Shown: in pieces, positions 25,458-38,082 of the stretch
Layout: each line of letters opens with the position of its first letter
Numbering within the stretch: position 1 is the stretch's first letter
Assembly (NCBI RefSeq): GCF_001522545.3
Contig: NC_031771.1
Location: 29,159,614 to 29,223,613, forward strand
Length of the DNA: 64,000 nt
Direction of reading: 5' to 3'
DNA from: Parus major
Taxonomy: Eukaryota; Chordata; Aves; Passeriformes; Paridae
Notes under the pieces: model-generated
The model's input: only the letters and a program-made list of their open reading frames with translations
What the model was told of the DNA's origin: nothing
Databases searched by the model: none
Translations under genes and position numbers: made by a program

Positions 25458-28368
25458 CCACACATTCAGGAAATCCTTTAAATGAAAAGATGCTTCAGGA
25501 AAAAATATCTTAGAAGCAAAGAAAGCTAAGCAATGCACAAGGTTCTTTGTTCAAGAGGTATTTAGTGTCTGGAAAATAAGTCCACATTCCTTTATAGAAA
25601 CCAGTTGCTACTGATCAGTGGCCTGGTTTAGGTATCTCAAGAGGTATAACAATTTCACTCATCTCTTCCTTCAACACTTTTTCACTCATCACTTCCTCTT
25701 GATCAGCCTGACACTGGGTTTTCTGGTTCCTTTTCCAAGACATTCTATAAAACCAGGAGTTGAGATGGATCATGTGGGATTGTGAACCCTACAAGATGAC
25801 AAAATACTTAAATCCAAGTCACTAGCACCTCCCAAACCACCTCTCCCCAAGCTTTATGTGTGTACTGACGATGAACAGTGACATCAGAACAGTGAACAAG
25901 TGGCTTTCCCATTATTTCCCCTACCTTTGACTGCTGAGATATCCAACTCTCAAAGACTTGTGCTCCATGATTATAGTCCTACTGAATTCAACAGCAGAAT
26001 TTCTGTTTGTGTTTATTCAGTATATGGCCCCTTCAGGCTTTTCACCCATGGACAAATGCAACCAAAGAAAAGCAACCAGAATCACAGAAATCCTGCTCTC
26101 TATGACAGTTTTTTGCGGTGTTTTTTGTATTCTAGCTCTCCCATTTTTGTTTTATTTCCATTGAAATTACTTGGTAATTTAAAGGGTGCATTTAAGGCGT
26201 GTTATTCATTGTGAGATTAGTGTGGATATTCGGGCTCAGATCAACAAAGTACTCACCTAGGGATATAGGAAAGTTTATGAGCTCTAAGAATCTTGTTCAC
26301 TAGATGGGAGGAATGGTAGCTGGTGCTACAGTAATTAATGGTTAAATTACCCTTGGGTAGTAGGTAGTAGGTAGCATAACTTTGCAATCTGGTAGCTTTA
26401 AATTTCACGACTAATTGTAGCAGTGGGAGTTAGAATGCAGGTTGAAGACATTATGAAATTACCATAGGGAGGAACAGACTAATGAACTGAAGTCCAACAA
26501 AAGTTATGGCTACATTACTGTCAACTTGAAAATCTGTAAATAACAACTTTGAAAACCGTGGAGGGCACTAGACAATGGGTTTTATGTGTATATAAGTATG
26601 AAATGTGGATTGGGAGGAATAATTGAGTTTGCTAGATTGTCAAGTATGCACTTGGAAAAAAAATCACTTGGTCATCATTTAATCTTCTTTGCACACCTTT
26701 TTCATCTTATTTGCATTTTTAATGCAACCCCCCACAGAATATCTCTTCAATCATACTGAATTGGTTTGTGTCAAGCAGTTAATGCATATACAACTTTGCA
26801 AGTCTTTAAATTCTTCAGCAAAAAACTTAGAGGAAGGCATAATAAACTCTTTATGGTTTTAGTACTTGGAATTTCAAAGTCCAACTTTCCCAGTTTTATT
26901 AAGAATGATGAAATCTTGGTTTATTGAATAGTAATTCTAAACCAGCTTTTTAATGAACTGGACTGTTTCAAATGAGATTATTTTCTGTTAATAAAATATA
27001 GATGAGTGAATCCAGTGCTTTAGGAAATGTGGCTGAAAAATGATCCCTATGGATGTCTTTTCTTTCAGGTATTTTAACATGAATTTATAGGTTTATTATT
27101 AAAGTTCCTGTTCTGTGGAAATGTCATATGAAAATCAGGTATGTTGTTTTACCTGCTGCAGAAGTTTGAAAGAATGGCATTTGACCTCCCAAAGGAAGCT
27201 TGTACTTGTTGTAAAAGCTTAAATGCATTTATTGGGACTGTACATCTATAACATCATTTTGCAACATATTGTGATGTTTTTGCCAGGATTATCACTTGTA
27301 TCAGCTACATCAGCTGTATCAGCTTTACCTACATCAACAATATTATTTTCAGCTTTATGCAGACCTGGGTATTGTCTAGCCTGTGAATTATTCCATTGTG
27401 GAAATTCCATTAGTTTACTGCTCGACCTGTGCCATTAGATCACTCCTTCTTGTTGCCCTGAGAATCAGGTCTTTTGATATATTTTTCATAATTTCTAGAC
27501 ACTTTCCAAGGAAAGTAACTATAAACATAGATATTTGTACATTCCATTAAAGATATGCCTTTAGATGAACATCTCTCATGGCAATGTGGATGGGAAGGTG
27601 GTAACCTGACTATCCAATCCCTGGTCGTTGTCAAAAATCTATAAATACTGAAGGGACAGAATAAGTGTTCTTCCTCTTTCATCACACTTCAAGCTGTGTC
27701 TGTGTGAATCATTTTGTGTTCAACAGTGACACCTTCTAATCGAAATTATTTCCTAATATTGTGCCTTTTCTATGGTGAGGTCTGTTTATTTTTGTCCTGT
27801 GTGTCACTGTAATGCGGGAATAACTTATTTACCCTATGTTCCACAGCTTTTAACATAATTAAAATCTAACCCACATCCACATTCAGTTTTGTCTTTTTGT
27901 TAAAAAGATGTCCAGTCTTCTCTTTCTGTGTTTTCTGCACCTCTGACCACCTCATCTCTCTAAGCTGTATCCAGTTAATTCCCATCTTTTTTAGACTGCA
28001 GTAACCAACTGAACAGATGAGGGCTGTGCCCCTGATAATTAGAACAGGGAACAGATACTTAGACTCAGATCTGCTGCCTTGGTGTTTCTTTTGCATCCTG
28101 TCCCCTTTATCCTATATATATTTGGCTCCTGTTGCACAACTGGAATGTCTTGCAGCAATTTCCAGTTTTTCACCTGTACATTGTCCTGCAATTTAGGTGC
28201 CATCTCCCTTACCTTTGTACAAGTTCACTAAGCATCCTCTGCCCCAATATCTGTGTCATTAATGAAGTCATTGAATAGATCCTAACTAAATATAGGCTTC
28301 TGTACATCCCCCCAAGCCCTCTGAATTTCACTAATTCTAATGCTAATTGCTCTGTAGCTACAGTTATC

Positions 28369-28400
28369 TATGATTATCCAAGGTGTTTTGGATAATCATA
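28369..28400. repeat. Perfect inverted repeat, 13-bp arms, 6-nt loop
   Basis: TATGATTATCCAA at 28369-28381 and TTGGATAATCATA at 28388-28400 are exact reverse complements around the loop GGTGTT. It lies inside the degenerate CR1 relic, where no ancestral palindrome is expected at this point. Confidence 0.95.
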
Positions 28401-28663
28401 CCACCTACCATCTAGAAATTTAATCTTTGAGCTTTCTGGCTTCTTCTGGGCCTGCATTATGACATTGAAGTATATGACCTGAATTGTCTTTGCAGGATAT
28501 TTGTAAATGGCTCGCTCAGATTTTTCTCAGAAGTAAGAACAAGCTGGTTATATTTCTTTAGTTACATTGTGCTTGCTTTTTAGTTTAGTTTTTTTCTCTA
28601 TAAACACTATACTTTCTACATTTACTAACACTATTTTTATTAATTTCCACTCTTTTGGTGTTT

Positions 28664-28705
28664 AACTCCTCCTTGATGATTTCACAAAATCATCAAGGAG
28701 GAGTT
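28664..28705. repeat. Perfect inverted repeat, 19-bp arms, 4-nt loop
   Basis: AACTCCTCCTTGATGATTT at 28664-28682 pairs exactly with AAATCATCAAGGAGGAGTT at 28687-28705 around the loop CACA. The perfect match over 19 bp contrasts with the strongly decayed LINE sequence that holds it, so the second arm must be much younger than the insertion. A single template-switch event copying one arm from the opposite strand is the simplest explanation. Confidence 0.97.
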
Positions 28706-29170
28706 TTCAGATCATTCTTTAAATATCTCAGGTAGGAGTCCATCATGTCTCAAGGTTTTGAAAATTTGTAATGTAGAGGTTACCTTGTAAACTTTTCCTT
28801 CTCTTTTCTGGGCTGACATCATACTACTTTCTTTGTTATCCTTAATTAAACTACCTTTAATCAAGCAGTTGCATGCTTCCCTTTAACTGTTATGAAGACT
28901 GATGCAAAAGTGTGTAAGGAACATTTCAGCTTTCTCAACACCCCCTGTAATTTTTTTTCCTCCACTGATTACCAAATTAACACTTTCCTTGTTGTTTTTC
29001 TACCTATGAATACCTTGAGTAGACTTCTGTTTATTACAAAACTTGGTTAATAATTTCTGCTTCATCTTCAGTTTGAGTTTTTCTAACTTGAGCTTCCATT
29101 CATTAATCCTGTCTTTGGTACACCTCCTTTTCTGGATTAACTGCTAGCCTTTTCTTTCTGTAAATGCACT

Positions 29171-32100
29171 TTTAAGGTGGGATGAGTTCAATTTACATTT
29201 CACCTCTGAGAAAACAGTCTGACTTCTCCTTGCAAATATCTATCTCCAAATAGACATTATACATATATACAGTCTACAAGAATACAGTATATCTATAAAC
29301 CTATCTGGTTTTATTTACTGACTCCTACTGATGTATGTCCTAGGGTATAATTAATCAGTTCTGTGATGGCTGATAAAGGGGTGGTCAAGGTGGTAAAATG
29401 TGAATGTACAGGGTTAAAAAGAGCTGACTAGATAAAGGTATGAGGTTTGGAGATAAAATGCTAAAGAGGAGATAAAGTGCTAAAATGAGGAGTAAGGAAA
29501 TGGGAATTTCTATGCTGGGTGTAGTGTAAAGATTTTTTTCTTTTTGAATATCTAGATTAAATGATTATTTGATTTTATAGGTAATACTTGTTAAAAATTA
29601 AATTTTATTAAAATTATAAAGATTTGCAAATTAACTGTCCTCTTGTTTATTTTTAATTCTCTGAATGTGATTGAGTCTGTCTGAAGACTTTGTTTTGACA
29701 TGTATCTCTGAAATACAAAAATATTCCATTTCTGTATTTATGATTTAATTAATAAAATATATATAGTAAGAAAGCATACAGATATAGGTGGCAAGTATAT
29801 AAAAGCATAAACCAAAGCTGAAATTTCCAACTCTAGAAAAATATGATGATATTATTATTTTAAAGGGATTCTTTGAGTCCTCTCCTACAATGTTCCTTGT
29901 AGCATATGCATTTAGGCATTGTGTACAGTTCACATGTTGAAAATTTTGATTTCAGGGAAATTTAGAAAAAATTTGGAGCCCTAATTCAAGAACAAGTAAA
30001 TATAAATAAATTAATGAAAATAACAATATCCCCTCCCCAGCTTCTTATTCATTATTAGTGTCATAGCTGTCTCCAATTCAGTACTAACTCAAACTCTCTG
30101 TAGCATCTCAAGTCACCTTAGTTGCAATTCAAGTGGTCAGAGTACAAAAATACACATGGCAGTACTGCTGATGGCTCGATTAGTAAGAGAACATAGTTGT
30201 CCCATCCTCTTGGAGTACATGGGACTCCTGTGCAGTACTGGGTTAATCAGGAACATGCCACTGTCATTACTTTCCTGCTGGCAGATCCTTTTTGAATTTA
30301 AAGTCCTATTTAACCTGAGGTGGAAACTTACGTTTGTACATGAGAATGGAGCTCTCAATGAGGTATAATTCTTCCCATTTCTGAAGCTAGCTTTGCACTG
30401 AAAACAAGAGCAGAAAGCAGTCAAGTACTTCAGCAATACTTACACCTCTATTGGCCCTCAATTTCTCTTTCACTTTATTCTACCATCAACCTTCTTCATA
30501 CAATAAAATGCATAATCAAAGCAGGGAGCTAAGATAAAAGTGAAAAAAAGCACTAGAATCTCCACTTTTTGTAGGCTTTTTTTTCCTAACAAGCTTAGTC
30601 TTTGATCGTTTTCCATTTGATCAAAGAGAGCTTTGATGCTCTTTGAAGAAGTACTGAATTATTAGGATAAAGATATAGAATTTGATTCACATTTTCATCT
30701 GAAGAAAATAAGCAAAAGAACTGGACTTGTAGTTTGCAGTAGATATGTCTAAGGATATACAAATAATTGAAAAAAAACCCCACAAATATAAAGAACAAAG
30801 GAGCAGAATCTACTTACAAGTGAAAGTTAACAGTGGAAAAGAAGACCAAATGTATAGCATGCTTGTTCTAGAAAATGTGTCTCTAACTGCCAGTCAAACT
30901 GGGATAAATGTCTTCTACTTGGAAGGAAATGTATGCTTATGAATATCAAAGTGCAAAATGTATTGCAGATCCATGCCTGAGCAATATTTACCACAGCTGG
31001 AATGCTTTACTCTAAGGAATGCTAGAAAGGGAGGAATAAAGTCTAGGAAAAAGCAAGTTTAATTTTATCTCTCTATGTTCTATGCAGTGTTGCATAGTAA
31101 GTGAGGTGAAGATTTTTTGGTAGATTTTTTGTTGTTTGAGAACTGAAGTGGAAAAGCTCAAATTTCTTTTGAAAGTCATCAAAATGAATATATGTAAAAT
31201 CCATAATCTGGGGTTAAACTTATGTTTTTTGAGCCTTTAATGAAATACTTCAGTTTTATTTGGGAGAATAGATGGTCAAAGATACCTAAGAAACCGAGCC
31301 AAAATTTAAAGTACATATTCTTTTGTTGTTGGGGTCTTTTTATCTTTTTTTTTCCCTTCAGTTTTCTGTTTTGATGTCAATAAATAGCCCAGTGCTAGGA
31401 AGTGCCAGCAAGGTCAGAAAGAAAGACTAGAAAGTCAGAAAGCTGCATGTAGAAAGGAAATGACTGCTGATCATATATACATTTTGGTTAACTCACTTTT
31501 GTTGTAGAACCGTTATTTAACAAATACTTTGTCTCACTTGTAAATATTGACTTAAAGATGCAGAAACTTTAGAAGGTAATAACCAACTATTCCTATTTTC
31601 AGGAGAATGATTACAGTGTTGGAGCTGTGTCTCCAACTTGCTCTTTAAAGCAACTTTCATGATAGCCATGCTTTAGGTGTCTGTGATTTGATTGAAGTAA
31701 TGTTAGTCAAAGTTCTGGCACTCAATCTTTTCAGCAGAATCCCTTCCTTCAATAGAGATTTCAATGATGTTTTTAAAAAACAGTATGAAAAGATGAGAAG
31801 TCTTCATAAATTCAACATGATGTTTATTGTAGATGGTAGAATGAGATTCATGTAAGACAGCTTGTCAGGTTTATTTGGCTCTGATAGTAAATAGACCTAA
31901 CCAGGCATAAAGAGAGGCAAATGAGATCCATGCTAAACAACAAAAACAAAAAAGCAAATTTGGGACAGAAACTCTGAACAAACAGAAACCAGGTGACCAG
32001 GTCTTGAACATGGAAAAGACTTCAACAGAGAATACACCCTGAGAAAGGAGGAGAAAAATGCTTCATATTTAAAGGAGGGGACATTTAAAGACTTAATTTA

Positions 32101-35100
32101 TTTGTCCCACCAGTGCACAGAGTAGAAGAGCTTAAAACAGAAATAAGACTGACTCCTACTCCGACTGCCTAGCAGAAAACATTATTAGAAGCAGCCTCAG
32201 ATGATGATCTGAACAATTTTTCAGGTCTTTTAGATCTCCCCGGAGAATAACTTTATTTCCTAACTCACTGAAATCATCTTTATCACCCTAATGTTCTTCT
32301 TAAAGAACTCTTGGAATAACAAGGACATTTCAGAAAGTTGGAAAAATGGTAAATTTTGAATTAGGTGGATCACATGCAGTCAATTCTCTCTAGATTCACA
32401 CTGACGAATTAACAAAGTAGATATGTTGTAATATGCACATATGTGAAGTGAAGCATATAAGAATAAGGACCACTGAAGACTTTAAAGTGAGGAGAGCTGA
32501 AACACTGAGAAAACTCTAGGAATTATTAAGATAAGTAAATGAAAAATAACTGCAATACAAGGCTCTGTCTAAACAAGTTGATAGAATTCCTACATATTTA
32601 AAGGGAGGAAGACTGAGAAGCCATTCTATGTCTGTCTACACACTGGTAAAATCAAGAGCAGGATATTCCATACAGTGTGATAGACTTAAAAAGGGTATTT
32701 TGTAATTAGCATAGGTGAATAAAATCCCCCTACCATAATTATTTAAAGTGGAAGAAAAACTTTCTGTGATTGAAAGTGGTAATTTTGAGGGATGATACTT
32801 ACAGAGATTGTCAATCAGAATTTCAATTCATATTAATTCTGAAATTAATTATTAAATCATGGTATATTTCTGTGCCTATAGCATTTTCCAGAATGAAAAT
32901 GTATCTCTTTTATTTTAGTTGAATAATTCCTGCTTTTGAAATTATGATAGGAGTATTTGTTCATATCCACTGATAAAGAGCTTATGCAAGTTAAACTTCT
33001 CTCTGTTTTGGGTAAGTTTTCCTCCTTCAGCGGCTTTTTCTCTGAAGGCAATGCTCTGGTTTCTTTGGAGACTTGCTTTTCCATCATCATAGATTAGATG
33101 TGAAAATGTTCCAAATGGTTTCTTGTTTAGCTGTATTTGCTGAAGAGTGAACTTTCCTTTTGTTTTGTAGTTTTGAAAAGAAATTAACAAAAATCTAGAT
33201 GGCTAGACTCAGGGAATATGAAATAAAAAGAACAATCAATAGCAAATGTAAAAGATTAGATTGAAGCAGTGGGAAAAAACTGCACGGAGAAAAATATTAT
33301 ACTTTCATAGAAAATACTTTTTAACCTCTTGCAGGTACTTCACTGACATGGTAATGACTTTTGCTACTTTTTAAAAAAATAAGGATGAATTTTTTATATA
33401 TGAAAAGAAATTTTAGAAAAAAAGATTCCCGTGTCATTTCAAATGCTAAAGAAAACTTTAATAAAACTGAAAGATACTTTCTGGAAAGATATTTTACTTT
33501 AGAAATTATTGAATAATGTAGTTGACATAAAACATGGTTTTAACAGATTTTAACATGCAGTACAAATACTTTACCATGTAAATGTGTTCAATGTCATTGG
33601 GGCCTTTTAATTATGGTATGGCAAATATTCCTTGTCTTTGATGAATTCCCAGCAGAGTCAATTTCCAGTTACTTCAAAGGATTCAGGCTAAACTGCAAGT
33701 CTCTGGCCTGTATCAGATCAACAATGATAAAGGAAAAACTTACTGTAGGTAGATCACTTATCAAGGGTCAAAAAACAGATGTGAGAGCAGTCTTGGACCA
33801 ATGGAATCTGCTTAAAGGCTAGAAAACATGGACATTGAGTGTTCTCAAAACCAGTAATGATTTATACTGTAGAAAATAATTTAGGTTATATTGTTATTTT
33901 TATTGTTATTTTTAACAATATAAGCTGTAAAAAATAAATTAATTTCCAGGTTTTGAAAAGGACAGCTGTTTTTAATGGAATCACTCACATTTAAATTATT
34001 TACTGTGGTATTCTGGTCTATTATGAAACAGAATAGAAATAACATACATATTCACATATAGATATCCTAAACTGCTATGCTGTCTCTCATCTGCTACAGT
34101 AAACCTATACAGAACAATGGTGTCCATATTCTTATTGCAGTAAAAAATTACTTCCAGTTTAAAAACTCGTTATTTCTTTTGTGAAAGAGAAAATAAGTCT
34201 ACTTTTTCGTGTGTGAAACAAAACTTACAGTGCCTCAAGGTTACAGTCATATCACTGTTCTTGCAGTTGTGTTTATATGAAACAAAGCTGATTCAGTTGC
34301 TGTCCTGTTAAAGTAGATCTATTTTTTCTTCTGATATATGTCTGCAAAAGTGTCAACTATTTGACTTTCCTACTGTATTAGAAGTTATCACAGAGCCAGA
34401 TTCCAAAGGCTCTTTGTTACTGTCCAGTCCAATTTATCAAGCACACTGAAATGACAAGTGCAAGACAGAAAGTTCTTGTTGCCCTTGGGCTGGCAAAGAA
34501 TAGTCTGGTCATCTAAAAATCAGAGTAAGGTTTGTAGCTGGATATTACAGTTTCATTTCATTCCATTTTTTTATTTGGTGAATGTTTTGTATATACTTTA
34601 TACACAGAAAAATAAAAATTAGGCTGGAGAATGAAGGAAGGTCCTAGCATATTCTGAATGAAGATATATGTGTTCAATTCAGGACACTGTATGTATCACA
34701 GACACAAACATTTTTGGTTGGAATACTTTACAAAAACCATTCTATTTGGGATGGCTTCAGGTCTCTAAGCAATCACTGACTAGTTCCTTAAAGGTGGGCC
34801 AGGCAGATAAAGAAACAGGTTTATGTGGTTTAACCATAGGAGTAAATGAGTATAATAATTGCCAGGTTGGTTCAGAGCCTTTGTTCCCTTTGATCGTGGT
34901 TAGAGCTTGTGAAAAGAGGATAAAGCTGAAAGAACTGAATGTTTTAAAATAGGTTGTACGCACTCTGGGCTGAAATAGAAAATGTATGGTTTTCAGCCCC
35001 TATATTAATGAAGTGGCCGAGGTAACACACCTGTTTCTTTTTGAAGAAAAATCCTGCTTCAGCTACAAAAAAGGCACTAAATAAGTCTAAGAGCATGATC

Positions 35101-35275
35101 AGGTAAGTGTTTGAGTGCCTGATACGCTGATTTTAAAAGTTCAGCAAAAGCGTAATTAAGCACGTGATCCTGCTGCAGTGGAAATTAAAACAGAGGACTG
35201 CAAACCTCTGCTCAAAAGTACATTCCAGGTTTTAGAGGTACAAGATTCTCCTTCTTTATTTGAGGAAAATGTTAC
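29171..35275. other. AT-rich non-coding stretch
   Basis: About 6.1 kb without recognised gene or transposon. Short structures: a twofold GATAAAATGCTAAAG-like duplication at about 29453-29487, a 9-bp-arm inverted repeat TCTTTGATC/GATCAAAGA at 30599-30627, and a 10-bp-arm inverted repeat at 33886-33923. Open frames are at most about 100 codons and are unsupported. Confidence 0.6.
33886..33923. repeat. Inverted repeat, 10-bp arms, 18-nt loop
   Basis: TTATATTGTT at 33886-33895 and AACAATATAA at 33914-33923 are exact reverse complements around a T-rich loop that itself repeats ATTGTTATTTTT. AT-rich, so chance formation is plausible. Confidence 0.85.
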
Positions 35276-35522
35276 CACAGAATTACAGAATGGTTTGGGA
35301 TGGAAACCAAAGGTCATTTAGATCCAAACCCCCTGCCATAGGAAGGGATACTTTCTGCTAAACCAGTTTGCTCCAAGCTCTGTCCAGCCTGGCCTTACTC
35401 ATTTCCAAAGATGGAACAGCTTCAGCTTCCCTTGGTGGTGTGTACCAGGGTGTCATAGTCTGCATAGTGAAGAATTTCTTCTTAATCTATAACCTAAATC
35501 TACCTGCTTTTAGTTTGAGAAA
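35276..35522 (-). mobile_element. CR1 LINE 3' UTR tail, antisense
   Basis: On the plus strand it opens with CACAGAATTACAGAATGGTTTGGG, the reverse complement of the CR1 3' terminus with its short terminal repeats. It continues through CCCCCTGCCATAGGAAGGGA, CCAGCCTGGCCTTACTCATTTCC and AAGAATTTCTTCTTAATCTA, and stops after ACCTGCTTTTAGTTTGAGAA. Only about 0.25 kb remains: a 5'-truncated copy with no coding domain. The end of the minus-strand open frame at 35487-36008 reads into this tail, so its last residues are CR1-derived. The truncation point coincides with the 11-bp tandem array at 35520-35552. Confidence 0.93.
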
Positions 35523-35552
35523 CTCTTGATAAACTGTTGATAAACTCTTGAT
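35520..35552. repeat. Three-copy 11-bp tandem repeat
   Basis: Units AAACTCTTGAT, AAACTGTTGAT and AAACTCTTGAT stand head to tail, with one substitution in the middle copy, followed by AAAAGAGTTCT. The array begins where the CR1 tail ends. Confidence 0.9.
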
Positions 35553-37291
35553 AAAAGAGTTCTTGCTAAAAAATGTTTGTGGCTTTTCCTGCATAAGGAG
35601 TTTTATTCCCCAGGGTGGGACACCCAAGGGGCATACTACAGAGGATTTGAAGACTGTTACCTTTTCTTTCTCTTCCCTTTTCCTTACTACATAGCTGAAC
35701 AGAAAAGTCCACATACCAAGCTTAAATACTGAAACTAGAAAAGTAAGAGTAAAAAAGGAACAAGTTGAGAAAAATTGCAGATTAATTCCCCTCTGGGGTT
35801 TAAAAAGAATTAGAGACATAACTGTGCTCTTACATAATGTTCTGCCTGCTCTGTTCCCATGGTAGTAGAGCTTTTTGCCATCTCTTGCTACTGACTGCTG
35901 AGGAAATTTTAAATCTGAGATGCATTGTTGAATCTCACCAGAAGAGCTTTGATCTTTATAACAGAAGCCCACATACTTCCAAGTGATGTGTATTGCATAC
36001 ACATACAAATGAATTACAGTAGAAATAAAAATAATTCAAACATTTTTAAGATGTCTGTAATTTGAAGCTCAGAATGGGTACAATAAAATTGTGGGTCTCC
36101 TTTGTAAAGAAAACACCCAGATGGGCTCACCATCTACACTCCATATGGCACTTAGTCTCTGCTCTGCATCCCGCTGTGCTCACAGTGTAATCCATATGGA
36201 CCTTACTTGATTGGTTTCCTGTTCCTGCAACACTGACTGTCTGTTCATGGCTTTCCATCAAACATGCACTTACTGCTGAGAGAACACATTATTATGTGAT
36301 GATTTCCTAGATTGCTGGAAATGTGGAAGCATTATTTTTTTGTGTGTGTTGATCTATGTCGTGGCTTTGGCCATTAGTGGTGAGATAGAGTGCACATATA
36401 TAAAGCCAACGTGCAGAATTTTAGCCAAATTCTGAGTGCTCATATGTACCCTCTAAAAACAGCTAGCAAGCATTTCTCTGTTCAAGCAGAGTGCTCCTAG
36501 GATGTGCAAGCCATGAAAAGGAGAGCCAGGAATCTGGAGGAAGGGGATGGGCAGGTAACAAATGGCTTTAGCTCTGAATGGGGTGTAGAATTTAAGGGGA
36601 ACTCTGCAGTTGCTAGGGTGTCAATTGCATGTGCATAGATGAAAAGCAAAAAGGACAAAGGAAGTGCAAGTGCTACTCTGTTGAGGCTTTCAAGGTGAAT
36701 TAGCAGTTCTTGCACATTGCAAGCTGAAAGCATGTGATGCAAGTCTAAAACAGGGTTTACACCTGTTCCAGGTCATGGAAATTCCAGCTTTAATGCTCAC
36801 TAGATGTGTGCATAAAAAACCTGTGAGCAGCTCATTAAATATTGACACAAACTGTAGGGGTTGATCTCACAATCATATCTTGCTAGTGTTCATAAGAAAG
36901 GGCTACAACTTTGATGATCTCAAGTTGTTTTGAAAGCTACATTCAGTTCTGATTGTCCTGATTCTAAAGAGGTTGAGCAAGAGGCTGCAATGCTGTATGA
37001 TGAAAGACCATAAGAACATGGCAGATAGACTACAAAGATAGAAATGTGGAAAAAGGAGAAGGGAGAAGTTGGCCTAATGACTATGTGGTAGAGATTAAAA
37101 AGGATAAAGAGAAGGAAAAGGTTTTTTGATGTATGTTTTGTTGCAGTGAACCATGCTAAAAAGCATTCTTTTGAACATATTGCAATTATCCTGTGGTACT
37201 CTTTCATTCAGTATTTCTACAGCAAAGAAAGTTGTGGTATTCAGTAAAGAATCAGATAATTTTACTGATGATGAAAACATTCAGAAATTCA

Positions 37292-37320
37292 TTACATGTA
37301 ATATAAATTATAACATGTAA
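37292..37320. repeat. Near-palindrome TTACATGT...ACATGTAA
   Basis: TTACATGT at 37292-37299 and ACATGTAA at 37313-37320 are exact reverse complements, and the AT-rich interior also pairs in part. It runs directly into the 11-bp tandem array. Confidence 0.8.
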
Positions 37321-37353
37321 TAAATATACACAATAAATATACAATAAATATAC
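37319..37353. repeat. Three-copy 11-bp tandem repeat AATAAATATAC
   Basis: Three identical AATAAATATAC units at 37319-37329, 37332-37342 and 37343-37353, with two extra bases (AC) after the first. Confidence 0.92.
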
Positions 37354-37444
37354 ATTTCAATTTTTTTTGTGTGTGAAAGTATATCTATATCTTATAGAAA
37401 TTTGCCTAGATTCTGGTCAGTAAGATTTAGGATTATGCTTGTCA

Positions 37445-37505
37445 TATATACACAAACACATAAACATACACATGTATATATATATATATATATCTATACA
37501 TATCT
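37445..37505. repeat. Compound CA/TA microsatellite
   Basis: Degenerate ACACAAACACATAAACATACACA followed by an uninterrupted TA run (37475-37493) and ATCTATACATATC. A typical compound dinucleotide tract; the open frame across it is an artefact. Confidence 0.93.
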
Positions 37506-37965
37506 ACACAAGCATGTGCACACATGCATTTACATTTATTTATCTCTCAAAAAAGTCTCAAATTTTGGCATCTTTCTTGAACTGTGCACAGTAAAAAGCA
37601 GAATAAGGGAAGCCTTGGGACTGGTGACACAACTGAAAATGCATAAAATATAGGCATGCTGAAGGACAGAGGGAAAAATCAGCATATTTTTGGCAGTCAG
37701 TATCTCTTCTACGTGGTTATGCTTATATAAGGGAAAATACTTGTGATAAAATATATCCTATTATATCCTTTATTTTTATTGCTGTCATGACAGCTGATAA
37801 ACTCAAACTGCTGATTGTGTTTGGTTTAGTGACAACTTGTAACAATTTCTTTCTTTCACATTTTGCCTTTACCCTTTTCCCCAGCTTCAAGAATAATTTA
37901 AGCAAATTACCACTATGATCTACATCATATTTTCTCACTATACTTATTTTCAGATATAATACATT

Positions 37966-37995
37966 CATACCTACAGATTTACAGATGTAGGTATG
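37966..37995. repeat. Inverted repeat, 10-bp arms, 10-nt loop
   Basis: CATACCTACA at 37966-37975 and TGTAGGTATG at 37986-37995 are exact reverse complements around GATTTACAGA. Confidence 0.9.
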
Positions 37996-38082
37996 GTTGT
38001 TTTAGGCACCAAATTTGCTTGTACTCTGCACGCAGTTCTACATGTACCCTGGCAGCTAATGTGTAATCACCATTGTTACTAT

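Larger units (their letters stand above)
22708..28229. other. AT-rich non-coding stretch
   Basis: No gene or classifiable transposon was seen. Contents: a poly-T run at 22745-22758, an AT-rich hexamer array at 24613-24765, an A-rich purine tract at 24992-25015, and a (TA)n run at 25441-25457. A small TATCAGC/TACATCAGC iteration lies at about 27298-27348. Open frames up to about 104 codons (25900-26214) carry no recognised domain. The segment 27870-28229 may extend the old CR1 relic that starts at 28230, but I could not align it with confidence. Confidence 0.55.
28230..29170 (-). mobile_element. Old CR1-like LINE relic, endonuclease-RT linker and RT
   Basis: Read on the minus strand, the 5' part (plus 28860-29060) gives CNKQKSTQGIHR and VNLVISGGKKITGGVEKAEM, matching the linker between the endonuclease and RT of CR1/L3-type LINEs (family pattern: ...KAEVLNAFF). 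The next block (28700-28760) gives LKTLRHDGLLPEIFKE, matching the MGPDGIHPRVLKE segment at the start of RT. The 3' part (28240-28290) carries SLMTQILG-like traces of the FINDLDDG region, best seen in nucleotides as CATTAATGAAGTCATTGAATAG. It is frameshifted, has many stops and is far more diverged than the other CR1 copies here, so it is probably an ancient amniote insertion. Two perfect inverted repeats lie in it (28369-28400 and 28664-28705). Borders are approximate. Confidence 0.7.
35553..38082. other. AT-rich non-coding stretch
   Basis: No supported gene. The minus-strand open frame 35487-36008 (173 codons) is the longest in the window, but its end is CR1 3' UTR and the rest has no recognisable domain, so it is treated as chance. 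Contents: 11-bp tandem array at 37319-37353, a near-palindrome at 37292-37320, a compound CA/TA microsatellite at 37445-37505, and an inverted repeat at 37966-37995. Confidence 0.6.

Noticed and set aside
35487..36008. 173-codon minus-strand open frame, the longest in the window
   Set aside because: Its end is CR1 3' UTR, the rest has no domain or composition typical of a protein, and it spans the 11-bp tandem array. Treated as chance.
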